From the NCBI GenBank assembly GCA_963607765.1, contig CAVDDT010000003.1:16983-80982 (forward strand): a stretch of DNA of 64,000 nt, in the 5' to 3' direction. The position numbers and the translations under genes were made by a program. Within the stretch, counting starts at the first letter, position 1. Each line of letters opens with the position of its first letter. This document shows, in pieces, positions 24,736 to 32,988 of this stretch. The DNA comes from Colivicinus sp963607765 (GTDB lineage Bacteria > Bacillota_I > Bacilli_A > Erysipelotrichales > Erysipelotrichaceae). The notes beneath the pieces are model-generated. The model saw only the letters and a list, made by a program, of their open reading frames with translations. It ran no database searches and was not told the DNA's origin.

Positions 24736-25560
24736 ATGAGTTTAATAGAAGTAAAAGATTTATGTTTTTCCTATGTGGAAGGAAAAAATGTTATAAATAA
24801 CATCTCTTTTAATATTGAAAAAGGAGACTATGTGACTATTATTGGCCATAATGGTTCTGGCAAATCAACATTAGCTAGACTTTTGATTGGCTTGTTAGAA
24901 GCAAAAAGTGGCGAAATAACAATTGATGGCTTAAAGCTTAATGAAGAAAATGTATACAAGATAAGAGAAAAGCTTGGAATAGTTTTTCAAAATCCAGATA
25001 ATCAATTCATTGGCTCGACTGTAAGAGATGATATAGCTTTTGGCCTTGAAAACAGACTTGTTCCATCTAATGAAATGGATGATATTATCATTAAATATGC
25101 TGGTGAAGTTGGACTTGGTGATTATCTTGACAAAGAACCAACTGCCTTATCCGGTGGTCAAAAACAAAGAGTAGCCATTGCTGGAGTATTAGCAATGCAA
25201 CCAGATATTATTATTTTTGATGAAGCTACTAGCATGCTTGATCCAAGGGGCAAGAAAGATATAAAAGCTTTAATGAATAGTATTCATAAAGACAAACATT
25301 TTACAATTATTTCGATTACACATGATATTGAAGAAGTTTTACAAGCAAGTGATTGTATTGTTTTAAATAGGGGTGAAATTTTTATGCACGATACTCCAAC
25401 AAATGTTTTTAAGCACCCTAAAGAACTTTACAAGATTGGTTTAGATATTCCTTTTAATTTAAAAGTAAAAGAAGCTTTAGAAAATGAAAAGATTAAATTA
25501 AAGAATACTGATTTAGATAAGATGGTGGATGAATTATGGCAATTAAATTCAAGAACTTAA
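24736..25560 (+). CDS. ecfA1: ECF transporter ATPase EcfA1
   Basis: A 274-residue ABC ATPase energising vitamin uptake. Walker A GHNGSGKST, Q-loop FQNPDNQF, signature LSGGQKQRVAIAG and Walker B IIIFDEATSMLDP are intact; the Q-loop FQNPDNQ is characteristic of EcfA1. It pairs with EcfA2 (overlap 25 bases) and EcfT. In group II ECF systems one module serves many S components; BioY and ThiT in this window are likely clients. I chose the start from the promoter spacing, since no ribosome binding site is present. Confidence 0.95.
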   Translation: MSLIEVKDLCFSYVEGKNVINNISFNIEKGDYVTIIGHNGSGKSTLARLLIGLLEAKSGEITIDGLKLNEENVYKIREKLGIVFQNPDNQFIGSTVRDDIAFGLENRLVPSNEMDDIIIKYAGEVGLGDYLDKEPTALSGGQKQRVAIAGVLAMQPDIIIFDEATSMLDPRGKKDIKALMNSIHKDKHFTIISITHDIEEVLQASDCIVLNRGEIFMHDTPTNVFKHPKELYKIGLDIPFNLKVKEALENEKIKLKNTDLDKMVDELWQLNSRT

Positions 25561-26390
25561 GTTATATCTATGATGAGAGTATGCCTTATGCTCACACTGC
25601 TTTAGATAATATTAATTTAGATATCGAAGAAGGAAAGATTACGGCTATCATCGGTCAAACTGGGAGTGGCAAATCAACATTAGTTGAACATTTAAATGCT
25701 TTATTGCTTCCAAGCGGTGGAAGTTTGGAAATTCTTGATCATACAATTGTTGCTAAAGAAAAAAATAAGGGCTTGAAATCATTAAGACAACAAGTTGGTT
25801 TGGTATTTCAATTTTCAGAATATCAATTATTTGAAGAAACAATTTTAAAGGATGTTGCTTTTGGCCCAAAAAACTATGGGGCAAGCATCGAAGAAGCCAA
25901 TAAGAAAGCTATAGCTGCTTTAAAGTTGGTCGGCATTGGTGAAGAACTTTTTAACAGTTCTCCTTTTGATGTTTCAGGTGGCCAAAAAAGAAGAATAGCG
26001 ATTGCTGGAATATTAGCACTTGAGCCAAAAATAATTGTTTTAGATGAGCCTACAGCTGGGCTAGATCCTAAGGGAAGCGAAGAAATGATTAATCTTTTCG
26101 TTGACTTAAACAAGAAGTTTAACAAGACTATTATTATTGTTTCACACGACAATGAAATGGTATACAATTACGCCGATAATACTGTTTTAATGTCTAATGG
26201 AAGGGTAATTTATAATGGTTCAACTCTAGAATTGTTTAACAACGGCGAACTTGTTTCTAAATATAATCTAATTAAGCCAAATCTAGTTGAATTCAAAGAC
26301 ATGCTTAATCAAAAAGGTTTTAATGTGCCAGGAAATGTAAGAACAATTGAAGAGCTAGCTAGATTTCTTAAAAAGGAGATTAGAGGATGA
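25536..26390 (+). CDS. ecfA2: ECF transporter ATPase EcfA2
   Basis: A 284-residue second ATPase of the ECF module. Walker A GQTGSGKST, Q-loop FQFSEYQLFE (the EcfA2 form), signature VSGGQKRRIAIAG and Walker B IIVLDEPTAGLDP. The C-terminal 60 residues form the dimerisation domain of this subfamily. It starts inside ecfA1 and its stop overlaps ecfT by 4 bases, so stoichiometric expression by coupling is expected. The two ATPases differ at the Q-loop, consistent with an asymmetric heterodimer. Confidence 0.95.
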   Translation: MAIKFKNLSYIYDESMPYAHTALDNINLDIEEGKITAIIGQTGSGKSTLVEHLNALLLPSGGSLEILDHTIVAKEKNKGLKSLRQQVGLVFQFSEYQLFEETILKDVAFGPKNYGASIEEANKKAIAALKLVGIGEELFNSSPFDVSGGQKRRIAIAGILALEPKIIVLDEPTAGLDPKGSEEMINLFVDLNKKFNKTIIIVSHDNEMVYNYADNTVLMSNGRVIYNGSTLELFNNGELVSKYNLIKPNLVEFKDMLNQKGFNVPGNVRTIEELARFLKKEIRG

Positions 26391-27187
26391 ACAATTTAGT
26401 ATTTGGTAAATATATTCCTGTTGATTCTCCAATTCATAGATTAGATCCTAGAGCTAAGTTGATAGCTTTGTTTGTGCTTATTGTAGCTATCTTTGTGCCA
26501 ACTTCTTGGTGGGCATATTTAGCATTAGCGGTTGGAATTTTGATTATTGTCATATTAGCTAAAATTAAGTTAAGTTTGATTGTCAAAACATTAAAACCAA
26601 CAGTTATTATGATGATATTTTTGTTGATTATAAATTGTTTAACCATCAGAACTGGCGATGTGCTTTGTAACATATTGGGCTTAAATATCTATTCTGATGC
26701 GATATTCAATACTCTGTTTATTGTAGTTAGACTTCTTTTGATGGTGAATGTCACCACAACGCTTACTGCCACTACTAAACCACTTGATTTGACACTTGGA
26801 ATAGAATCGTTGTTGTCTCCTCTTAAAGTATTTCATTTTCCATATCATGAGATAGCTATGATGATTTCGATTGCTTTAAGATTTATTCCGACTATTATTG
26901 AAGAGACGATGCGTATTATGAATTCGCAAAAGTCTAGAGGTGTTGATTTTGAAGAGGGAAAAATGAGCGAAAAAATAAATGCGATATTATCTTTAATTAT
27001 TCCTCTTTTCACCGTAGCTTTTCAAAGAGCTTACGAACTTGCGGATGCAATGGAGGCAAGAGGATATATTCCTGATAAGGAAAGAACTAGATATCACGTA
27101 TTAAAGTTTGATTTTAATGATGTTTTGTTTGTTTTGTACGCAAATGTTTTATTAGTGCTGTCTATTTTATCTAGAATTTATTTATGA
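26387..27187 (+). CDS. ecfT: ECF transporter transmembrane protein EcfT
   Basis: A 266-residue membrane coupling protein. The N terminus has the family sequence IPVDSPIHRLDPRAKL, several membrane helices follow, and the cytoplasmic coupling helices carry the two Ala-Arg-Gly-type motifs (SQKSRGVDF and AMEARGY) that dock into the ATPases. It overlaps ecfA2 and truA by 4 bases each. Together with EcfA1 and EcfA2 it forms the shared energising module for S components such as BioY (14.4 kb) and ThiT (62 kb). Confidence 0.95.
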   Translation: MNNLVFGKYIPVDSPIHRLDPRAKLIALFVLIVAIFVPTSWWAYLALAVGILIIVILAKIKLSLIVKTLKPTVIMMIFLLIINCLTIRTGDVLCNILGLNIYSDAIFNTLFIVVRLLLMVNVTTTLTATTKPLDLTLGIESLLSPLKVFHFPYHEIAMMISIALRFIPTIIEETMRIMNSQKSRGVDFEEGKMSEKINAILSLIIPLFTVAFQRAYELADAMEARGYIPDKERTRYHVLKFDFNDVLFVLYANVLLVLSILSRIYL

Positions 27188-27915
27188 GATATAAAGTAAC
27201 TTTAGCCTATAATGGCAACAATTATGTCGGTTTTCAATCGCAAATTAATGGACTAGCTATTCAAGATGCAATTGAAAAAGCTATCAAAATTATTTTTAAA
27301 GAAGATATTAGAATAATTATGGCGTCTAGAACGGATGCTGGAGTTCATGCCTATGGACAAGTTATTCATTTTGATAGCGAAAAGAAAATGGATGCTTATA
27401 AACTAAAGGGTTCTTTGAATGCTTTAACGCCTAAAGATATTCATATAAGCAAGGTTGAAATTGTTTCGAATAAATTTCATTGTCGTTTTGATGTCAAAAG
27501 CAAGACCTATGAATATTTAATAAATGTTGGAGAATATAATGTTTTCTTAGATGGTTTTGCTTACCAATGTTACTACAAACTTGATTTAGATTTAATGAAG
27601 AAGGGCGCTGAATTATTTCTAGGAACACATGATTTTTCTAGTTTTAACACAACTCCTTATGAGGATAAAAAAGATCAAGTTAGAACAATTAGTGAGTTTA
27701 AAATTACTAAAAATAAAGATTTGATTAAGATAAGGGTAACTGGCGATGGTTTTTTAAGGAATATGGTAAGAATAATGGTTGGAACTCTTATTGATTTAGG
27801 AAGAGGCCAAAAAAATCTAAAGGATATTGAAAATATGCTTCTTTGTCCATCAAAAAATACAAAAAGATACAATATCACTGGAAGTGGATTGTATCTTGTA
27901 AAGATTCGCTATTAA
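27184..27915 (+). CDS. truA: tRNA pseudouridine(38-40) synthase TruA
   Basis: A 243-residue enzyme that isomerises uridines 38-40 of the tRNA anticodon arm. The catalytic aspartate lies in SRTDAGVHAYGQ near residue 52, and the conserved FLRNMVRIMVGTL is near the C terminus. Its ATG overlaps the ecfT stop by 4 bases, the usual Firmicutes order ecfA1-ecfA2-ecfT-truA. It ends convergently with the next gene, the two stop codons overlapping on opposite strands, with no terminator hairpin between. Confidence 0.96.
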   Translation: MRYKVTLAYNGNNYVGFQSQINGLAIQDAIEKAIKIIFKEDIRIIMASRTDAGVHAYGQVIHFDSEKKMDAYKLKGSLNALTPKDIHISKVEIVSNKFHCRFDVKSKTYEYLINVGEYNVFLDGFAYQCYYKLDLDLMKKGAELFLGTHDFSSFNTTPYEDKKDQVRTISEFKITKNKDLIKIRVTGDGFLRNMVRIMVGTLIDLGRGQKNLKDIENMLLCPSKNTKRYNITGSGLYLVKIRY

Positions 27916-28886
27916 ACTAATTCGAAGCTAATTTTTCCTTTGTTTTTTACACAATCAACATTTGCTATTGCACCGTTTATTAATGTAAAACATGGGGTGG
28001 TATGACCAATATCCATTTCGCTAACATAAGGTATATCTTCTAAAGCCATTCTGTAAGCTTTTTCATATTCGTCAATATATTTTGAATTTTCTGTATTAGG
28101 GAAGGCGACTCTTCCAAATAAGACGGCTTTGCAATATCTAAAGTATCCGGCATTTTTAAATTGGAGAAGTGTTAAATAGGTATCAAATGCGCTTAGGGCA
28201 AAATTATCCATGTACCAAATAATTCCATCATCTTTATATTTGTCAATAAAATCATTTGTGTAATCATATTTGGTGCCAATAATTTTTCCAATACAGTCAA
28301 GGCATCCGCCAATCATTCTACCTTTTATATGAATGTTGTTATTGCTTTTATAAGATACTCTATGATAAATATCATTTTCTTTTATGGAATCAATGAACTT
28401 TTGATATTTTTTATATGAATTTTGAGTAACTAGATTTCCCTTTAATATCTCAAGATTATTTTCTTCATCAACATTTCCATGATATTGGCATGCGTTAAAG
28501 CCATAAATAGTAGCAATATCCAACATTGTGGTAACAGGATATAAAAGATTAGTTGGATCACTTGCCCCCATTATCCATTTAGGATTTTCCTTTATATGTT
28601 CATAGTTTATATATGGTAATGTTTCTAGTTGGCCATCTCCTCCGGCTGCACACACTATCATTTTCACATTTTTATCTAAAACTAATTCATCTAATTCTTC
28701 CGCTCTTTTTATTGCAGTGTTAGAAACTAGGCCATTAATTCTTACTGAATTTGTTTCTTTGATTTTGTATTCTTTTTTTAAGATAGAAATTGAATTATCG
28801 TAATCTTCAATCTTATGTCCCACTCCTTCGCTTAGTGCTACAACGCCGATTGTGTCTTTTTTCTTCAAAAATTCTGGATATATCAT
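27912..28886 (-). CDS. LD-carboxypeptidase family protein (MccF/LdcA-like, S66)
   Basis: A 324-residue S66-type serine peptidase. The N-terminal domain shows DTIGVVALSEG, and the nucleophile region is IMGASDPTNLLYPV (Ser in GASD; S66 enzymes have GxSD). The second domain carries Glu in the RMIGGCLDCIG region and His in MDIGHTTPC, completing a Ser-Glu-His set. Family members release the terminal D-Ala from L,D-linked murein tetrapeptides, or hydrolyse microcin C-like acyl adenylates. Which applies here cannot be told from sequence. It is a single gene with a probable leaderless transcript, divergent from glpK. Confidence 0.87.
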   Translation of the reverse strand: MIYPEFLKKKDTIGVVALSEGVGHKIEDYDNSISILKKEYKIKETNSVRINGLVSNTAIKRAEELDELVLDKNVKMIVCAAGGDGQLETLPYINYEHIKENPKWIMGASDPTNLLYPVTTMLDIATIYGFNACQYHGNVDEENNLEILKGNLVTQNSYKKYQKFIDSIKENDIYHRVSYKSNNNIHIKGRMIGGCLDCIGKIIGTKYDYTNDFIDKYKDDGIIWYMDNFALSAFDTYLTLLQFKNAGYFRYCKAVLFGRVAFPNTENSKYIDEYEKAYRMALEDIPYVSEMDIGHTTPCFTLINGAIANVDCVKNKGKISFELV

Positions 28887-28892
28887 ATCTAG

Positions 28893-28916
28893 ATTATAGC
28901 AAATCTTTGATACAAT
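28893..28916. promoter_or_regulatory. Divergent, nearly abutting promoters
   Basis: Minus strand: TGC then TATAAT at 28893-28898, ending 6 bases before the carboxypeptidase ATG (leaderless). Plus strand: TGA then TACAAT at 28911-28916, extended -10 for glpK, leaving a leader of about 20 bases with AAGGTAGGA as ribosome binding site. Neither has a good -35, consistent with extended -10 promoters. The two polymerases could not be bound at once. Confidence 0.6.
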
Positions 28917-28941
28917 GAATTTAACAAGGTAGGAACAATAT

Positions 28942-30432
28942 ATGAAATATGTGATGGCGCTTGATCAGGGTACAACTAGCTCTCGTTGTATTATTTTTGA
29001 TAAGTTAGGCAATATGGTAAGTGTAGCTCAAAAGGAGTTTACACAATTTTATCCAAAGCCAGCTTGGGTTGAACATGATGGAAAAGAGATTTTTCAGTCT
29101 ATTTTGGATGTGTCTCGTCTGGCTCTTAAACATGGAAGAATTGATCCTAAGGATATCGCTTCTATTGGCATAACCAATCAAAGAGAAACTACTTTAATTT
29201 GGGATAAAAATGGAGAACCAATTTATAATGCGATTGTTTGGCAATGCAGAAGAACAAGCGATATTATTGATAAGCTTGTCAAGGATGGTTATAGCGATTA
29301 TATAAGAGAAAAGACGGGACTAGTTCCTGATGCGTATTTTTCCGCTAGTAAGATTAAGTGGTTGCTGGATAATGTTGATGGAGCTAGAGAAAGAGCTGAA
29401 AATGGAGAACTTCTTTTTGGGACGATTGATACTTGGCTTATTTACAATTTAACTGGTGGCAAGGTTCATGCGACTGATTATACAAATGCTTCTCGTACAA
29501 TGCTGTTTAACATTAAGGAATTAAAGTGGGATGATGACTTATTGAAATTATTTGATATCCCAAAAAGTTTACTTCCTGATGTTTATCCTTCTAGTCATGT
29601 TTATGGCGAAACAACGAAAAAGCTTTTTGGCAAAAGCATAAAAATTGGTGGAGCTGCAGGTGACCAACAATGTGCCTTGTTTGGGCAATGCTGTTTTAAT
29701 AAAGGTGATATGAAAAATACTTATGGCACAGGATGTTTCTTGTTGATGAATACTGGCAATAAATTGGTAATGTCTAATAATGGCCTTTTAACAACAATTG
29801 CAGCTAGCAGAGATGACAATGTAAATTATTGTTTAGAGGGTTCTATATTCATTGGCGGAGCTGCCATTAGTTGGCTCAAAGACGAATTAAAAGTTATTAA
29901 TTCAGGAAGAGAGAGCGAACAATTTGCTTCAGAAGTTAATGATTGTGAGGGTGCGTATGTAGTTCCAGCTTTTACAGGTTTAGGCGCTCCATATTGGTCT
30001 CAACATGCTAGAGGAACGATCGTTGGTATTACACGTGGCTTTAATAAGAATCATTTAATTCGTGCAACACTTGAATCTATTGCTTATGAAACATACGATA
30101 TTGTCAAGGCTATGGAAGAGGATACAAAGGTTAAAGTTAAACAGCTTAAGGTTGATGGTGGCGCAAGTGGAAATAATCTTTTGATGCAATTTCAAGCTGA
30201 TATTTTAAATGCAAAAGTATATCGTCCAGAATGTATTGAAACTACGGCTTTGGGTGCTGCATATTTGGCTGGCTTGGCTGTGGGCTTCTATAAAGATGAA
30301 GAGGAAATTAGATATAATTGGTCTATTAATAAAAGCTTTAGTCCTTTAATGAAGAAGAATGTTAGAGAAGAAAAGATAAAGGGTTGGAAGAGGGCTGTTG
30401 ATACTGCTTTATATTGGGCTAATAATGACTAA
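28942..30432 (+). CDS. glpK: Glycerol kinase
   Basis: A 496-residue FGGY-family kinase, ATP + glycerol to glycerol-3-phosphate. DQGTTSSRCI at the N terminus, WVEHDGKEI near 48, TNQRETT near 81 and the family signature region YVVPAFTGLGAPYWSQHARG near 340 are all present, with GDQQCALFGQ for nucleotide binding. Length is exactly typical. No glycerol facilitator or glycerol-3-phosphate oxidase gene is adjacent; the gene is transcribed alone and closed by a hairpin terminator. The Shine-Dalgarno AAGGTAGGA at 28926-28934 supports ATG 28942. Confidence 0.97.
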   Translation: MKYVMALDQGTTSSRCIIFDKLGNMVSVAQKEFTQFYPKPAWVEHDGKEIFQSILDVSRLALKHGRIDPKDIASIGITNQRETTLIWDKNGEPIYNAIVWQCRRTSDIIDKLVKDGYSDYIREKTGLVPDAYFSASKIKWLLDNVDGARERAENGELLFGTIDTWLIYNLTGGKVHATDYTNASRTMLFNIKELKWDDDLLKLFDIPKSLLPDVYPSSHVYGETTKKLFGKSIKIGGAAGDQQCALFGQCCFNKGDMKNTYGTGCFLLMNTGNKLVMSNNGLLTTIAASRDDNVNYCLEGSIFIGGAAISWLKDELKVINSGRESEQFASEVNDCEGAYVVPAFTGLGAPYWSQHARGTIVGITRGFNKNHLIRATLESIAYETYDIVKAMEEDTKVKVKQLKVDGGASGNNLLMQFQADILNAKVYRPECIETTALGAAYLAGLAVGFYKDEEEIRYNWSINKSFSPLMKKNVREEKIKGWKRAVDTALYWANND

Positions 30433-30438
30433 TGTGAT

Positions 30439-30470
30439 AAAATACTCCTGTTTAAAAGGAGTATTTTTTG
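30439..30470 (+). terminator. Terminator after glpK
   Basis: Stem AATACTCC/GGAGTATT (30441-30448 and 30458-30465) with a T run. It lies directly before the next gene, whose ATG at 30474 follows the T run. A TGATAAAAT just upstream of the hairpin could be an extended -10, which would leave the hairpin in that leader. Confidence 0.82.
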
Positions 30471-30473
30471 TTT

Positions 30474-31232
30474 ATGAACACACCTTTAGCTTTAGCGTTT
30501 TTATTTTTTGCAGGTGCTTTACTTGGCTACTTATTGGAATTTTTGTTTAGAAATTTAATTAGCCATTCAGGACCTAGAGGAAAATATTTTATAAATCCTG
30601 GTTTTTGCAAAGGACCATATTTGCCTATTTATGGAGTTGGTTTGGTGGTGATGTTTGCGATTACTTACATAGTTAATGATAGACTTGAAAATCCACCGGC
30701 TATTATTGTAATTATTGGAATCACAATTGCGATGACTCTTATTGAATTTATTGGCGGAGTTTTTCTTCTAAAGGTAATGAATTTAAGACTATGGGATTAT
30801 CGAGAAAGATGGGGTAATGTAATGGGCGTTATTTGCCCGTTGTTTTCCTTCTTTTGGGGCGTTATAGGTGCTTTTTATTACTTGCTAATACATCCATTAG
30901 CTATTGATGGAATAATTTGGCTATCAAATAATCTTGCGTTCTCTTTCTTTGTTGGCTTTTTCTTTGGTGTATTTATAATAGATGATGTTATTTCTACCAA
31001 GGATGCAATTGATATCAAGCATTTTGGTGATATTAATGGCATCGTCGTTAAATATGATGAATTAAAGGACTTGATTCAAAAGAAGCGTTTGGAGGCTGAA
31101 AAGAAGCTTAAATTCTTTAACCAAACAGCTTTCGAGAATATGTCTTTGTCTGAAACTTTAAGTAAATATACTGAAATTCTTGAAAATAAGGCTGACGTTT
31201 TTAAGAGTAGAAGAAAGAAAAAAGAAAAATAG
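30474..31232 (+). CDS. CmpB-like putative ABC-transporter type IV membrane protein
   Basis: A 252-residue membrane protein. The N-terminal half has four to five hydrophobic segments and the conserved segment INPGFCKGPYLPIYGVG followed by LRLWDYRERWGNVMGVICPLFSFFWG, which match the PF06541 (CmpB) family. That family is common in Bacillota and has no proven function. The C-terminal 70 residues are soluble and charged, predicted coiled-coil (LIQKKRLEAEKKLKF). I chose ATG 30474 because the TTG at 30468 would lie in the terminator tract. It is 24 bases upstream of yhfZ, which has its own -10 box. Confidence 0.8.
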   Translation: MNTPLALAFLFFAGALLGYLLEFLFRNLISHSGPRGKYFINPGFCKGPYLPIYGVGLVVMFAITYIVNDRLENPPAIIVIIGITIAMTLIEFIGGVFLLKVMNLRLWDYRERWGNVMGVICPLFSFFWGVIGAFYYLLIHPLAIDGIIWLSNNLAFSFFVGFFFGVFIIDDVISTKDAIDIKHFGDINGIVVKYDELKDLIQKKRLEAEKKLKFFNQTAFENMSLSETLSKYTEILENKADVFKSRRKKKEK

Positions 31233-31241
31233 TTCTTGTCA

Positions 31242-31250
31242 TGTTAAAAT
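31242..31250 (+). promoter_or_regulatory. Extended -10 for yhfZ, leaderless
   Basis: TGT then TAAAAT (31245-31250), ending 6 bases before ATG 31257. No Shine-Dalgarno is present. It would start the yhf operon. Confidence 0.5.
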
Positions 31251-31256
31251 CTATGT

Positions 31257-32177
31257 ATGAACATGCAAGAAGAACTAATGAGTAAAAATGGCGTTGCTAG
31301 TATCAAGCTGGCGAAAAGCTTGATTAAAATACCTGTTGGCGGTAGAATCCCAACAATCTTAGAACTGGCCAATGAAAATAATTTAGCTATCGGTACAACT
31401 CATAACGCTTTAAGAACTTTGATTAAGGCAAATACAATTAAGGTGGTTTCTAAAGGACATTTAGGTTCTTTTCTTGTTGAAAAAGATTTAAAAAAACTTT
31501 TAAGTTTTATGGGCATCAATTATTTGTTTGGGGCAATGCCTTTGCCTTATACAAAAAGATACGAAGGACTTGCTTCAGGTCTAATAAGTCAAATGGAAAA
31601 CGTCTATGATATTCCGGTTAATTTGGCTTATATGCGTGGAGCTAAAATTAGAATTGCAATGCTTGTAAGTGGCCGATATGATTTTGCGATTATTTCTAAA
31701 TATGCTGCTATTCAATATTTAAAACTACATGATGATATTAAAATAGTCGCTTCTTTTGGCAAAAATTCTTATACATCGAGTCATGTTATTATGTTTCATG
31801 ATTCAAGTGCCAAAAATATTGAAGATGGTATGAAAATCGGAATTGATAGATCTTCTATTGATCAGGTAGAATTAGCTAAAAAAGTTTGTTTAGGCAAAAA
31901 AGTGGAATATGTTGAAATAGAATATTCGCATATCATTGAACGCATTATTGCTGGTGATATTGATGCGACGGTTATGAACATTGATGAAGCAATTGATAAG
32001 CATTTAAATATTAATTATAAAGAAATTGATAGTGATAGCGATTCTACTGTTGCGGTTTTGGTTTGCAAGAAAGATGCCGATGAAATAAATGATTTGTTAG
32101 CTAACTTGTTAGATGCTAATGCTGTCTTGGATATTCAAGAAAAAGTATTGGATGGCAAAATTCAGCCTAGTTATTAG
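31257..32177 (+). CDS. yhfZ: YhfZ-like transcription regulator
   Basis: A 306-residue protein. Residues 1-75 form a GntR-like winged helix (PTILELANENNLAIGTTHNALRTLI), and the rest resembles a periplasmic-binding-protein fold with MRGAKIRIAMLVSGRYDFAIISKYAA, as in E. coli YhfZ. It is probably the regulator of the operon that follows, sensing a small molecule through the C-terminal domain; this is inference from fold and position. Its stop is 4 bases before the -35 box of a separate promoter for the zinc-ribbon gene, so yhfZ and the rest of the operon may be expressed unequally. Confidence 0.85.
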   Translation: MNMQEELMSKNGVASIKLAKSLIKIPVGGRIPTILELANENNLAIGTTHNALRTLIKANTIKVVSKGHLGSFLVEKDLKKLLSFMGINYLFGAMPLPYTKRYEGLASGLISQMENVYDIPVNLAYMRGAKIRIAMLVSGRYDFAIISKYAAIQYLKLHDDIKIVASFGKNSYTSSHVIMFHDSSAKNIEDGMKIGIDRSSIDQVELAKKVCLGKKVEYVEIEYSHIIERIIAGDIDATVMNIDEAIDKHLNINYKEIDSDSDSTVAVLVCKKDADEINDLLANLLDANAVLDIQEKVLDGKIQPSY

Positions 32178-32180
32178 GTG

Positions 32181-32209
32181 TTGCACATTAAGAATGTTTA
32201 TTGTATTAT
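32181..32209 (+). promoter_or_regulatory. Promoter before the first zinc-ribbon gene
   Basis: TTGCAC at 32181-32186, a 17-base spacer and TATTAT at 32204-32209. Start of transcription near 32216 would give a 17-base leader to ATG 32233, with no Shine-Dalgarno. It lies between yhfZ and yhfY. Confidence 0.6.
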
Positions 32210-32232
32210 ATGAATATACAAATTTTTGAATA

Positions 32233-32577
32233 ATGAAAAGTGATGTTAAATGTTACCGCTGTGGTACAAAAATTGATGTAAATTATAAAAATATTGGAAT
32301 TATCACAAAATGTCCACATTGTAACGCTAAAATGACTCTAGATAAGAAAAGCTATCGTACGTTAAGAATAGTACGGTATCTAGTTGTATTGCTTGCTTGT
32401 CTATTTATTGTATTTGGTTTATCAAAACTAAATAGTAAAGAATATGCTTTAACTTTTATTTGTTTATCAATAGCTTTAGCCTTTGGACTTGTTGCAGATA
32501 GATTGTGTTTATGGTTAGAGTACAAGATTTTTGGATTAAATTATGTTGAATATATTTCAAGTAAAAGGGAGAAGTAA
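32233..32577 (+). CDS. Zinc-ribbon membrane protein, paralog 1
   Basis: A 114-residue protein with an N-terminal rubredoxin-like zinc ribbon (Cys7, Cys10, Cys27, Cys30; CYRCG and CPHC), a short basic link and two membrane helices at about residues 46-64 and 69-88. I do not recognise a named family. A close paralog of the same length and identical cysteine spacing follows the operon at 40307. It is inserted between yhfZ and yhfY and ends 2 bases before yhfY, so it is probably transcribed with the operon. E. coli yhf has no such gene. The role is unknown; a zinc-dependent interaction at the membrane is conceivable. Confidence 0.75.
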   Translation: MKSDVKCYRCGTKIDVNYKNIGIITKCPHCNAKMTLDKKSYRTLRIVRYLVVLLACLFIVFGLSKLNSKEYALTFICLSIALAFGLVADRLCLWLEYKIFGLNYVEYISSKREK

Positions 32578-32579
32578 CT

Positions 32580-32957
32580 ATGAATTTTGATGAAAGATTG
32601 CAAATGTATATAGATGGTGAGTATATTACAAAAGAAGATGCAAACAATGTTAATAAAGTTGTAGATCTTTTTAAGGATGAATTTGGGATTGAATTGTCAG
32701 AAGAGAATGCTGGCATGTTCATAGCTCATTTATGTGCTGCTTATTCACGCTTGCATAATGGTGAAAAGATTGAAACTTTGCCTGTTGAGATTCTTAACGA
32801 AGTTAGAAACACTTCTACATTTAATAAATCGCTCGATATTGTAAAGAGAATTTTTGAAGTTACTAATTCTTCTCTTGATGAAGAAGAAAAGAATTATCTT
32901 CTCTTGCATATAAATAACTTACTTGGCAGTTATGGTGAAAGTGATGGCACACTTTAA
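32580..32957 (+). CDS. yhfY: YhfY-like PRD-domain protein
   Basis: A 125-residue protein consisting of one PTS-regulation domain (PRD). PRD histidines are seen in FIAHLCAAYSRL and LLLHINNLLG, the positions phosphorylated in antiterminators and activators of the PTS. There is no RNA- or DNA-binding domain, as in E. coli YhfY. It could modulate YhfZ or the transporter in response to PTS phosphorylation; this is inference. The gene is 2 bases after the zinc-ribbon gene with AGGGAGAAG as Shine-Dalgarno. Confidence 0.83.
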   Translation: MNFDERLQMYIDGEYITKEDANNVNKVVDLFKDEFGIELSEENAGMFIAHLCAAYSRLHNGEKIETLPVEILNEVRNTSTFNKSLDIVKRIFEVTNSSLDEEEKNYLLLHINNLLGSYGESDGTL

Positions 32958-32988
32958 CCATTAAACGATAAAATTTAGGAGGAAAAAT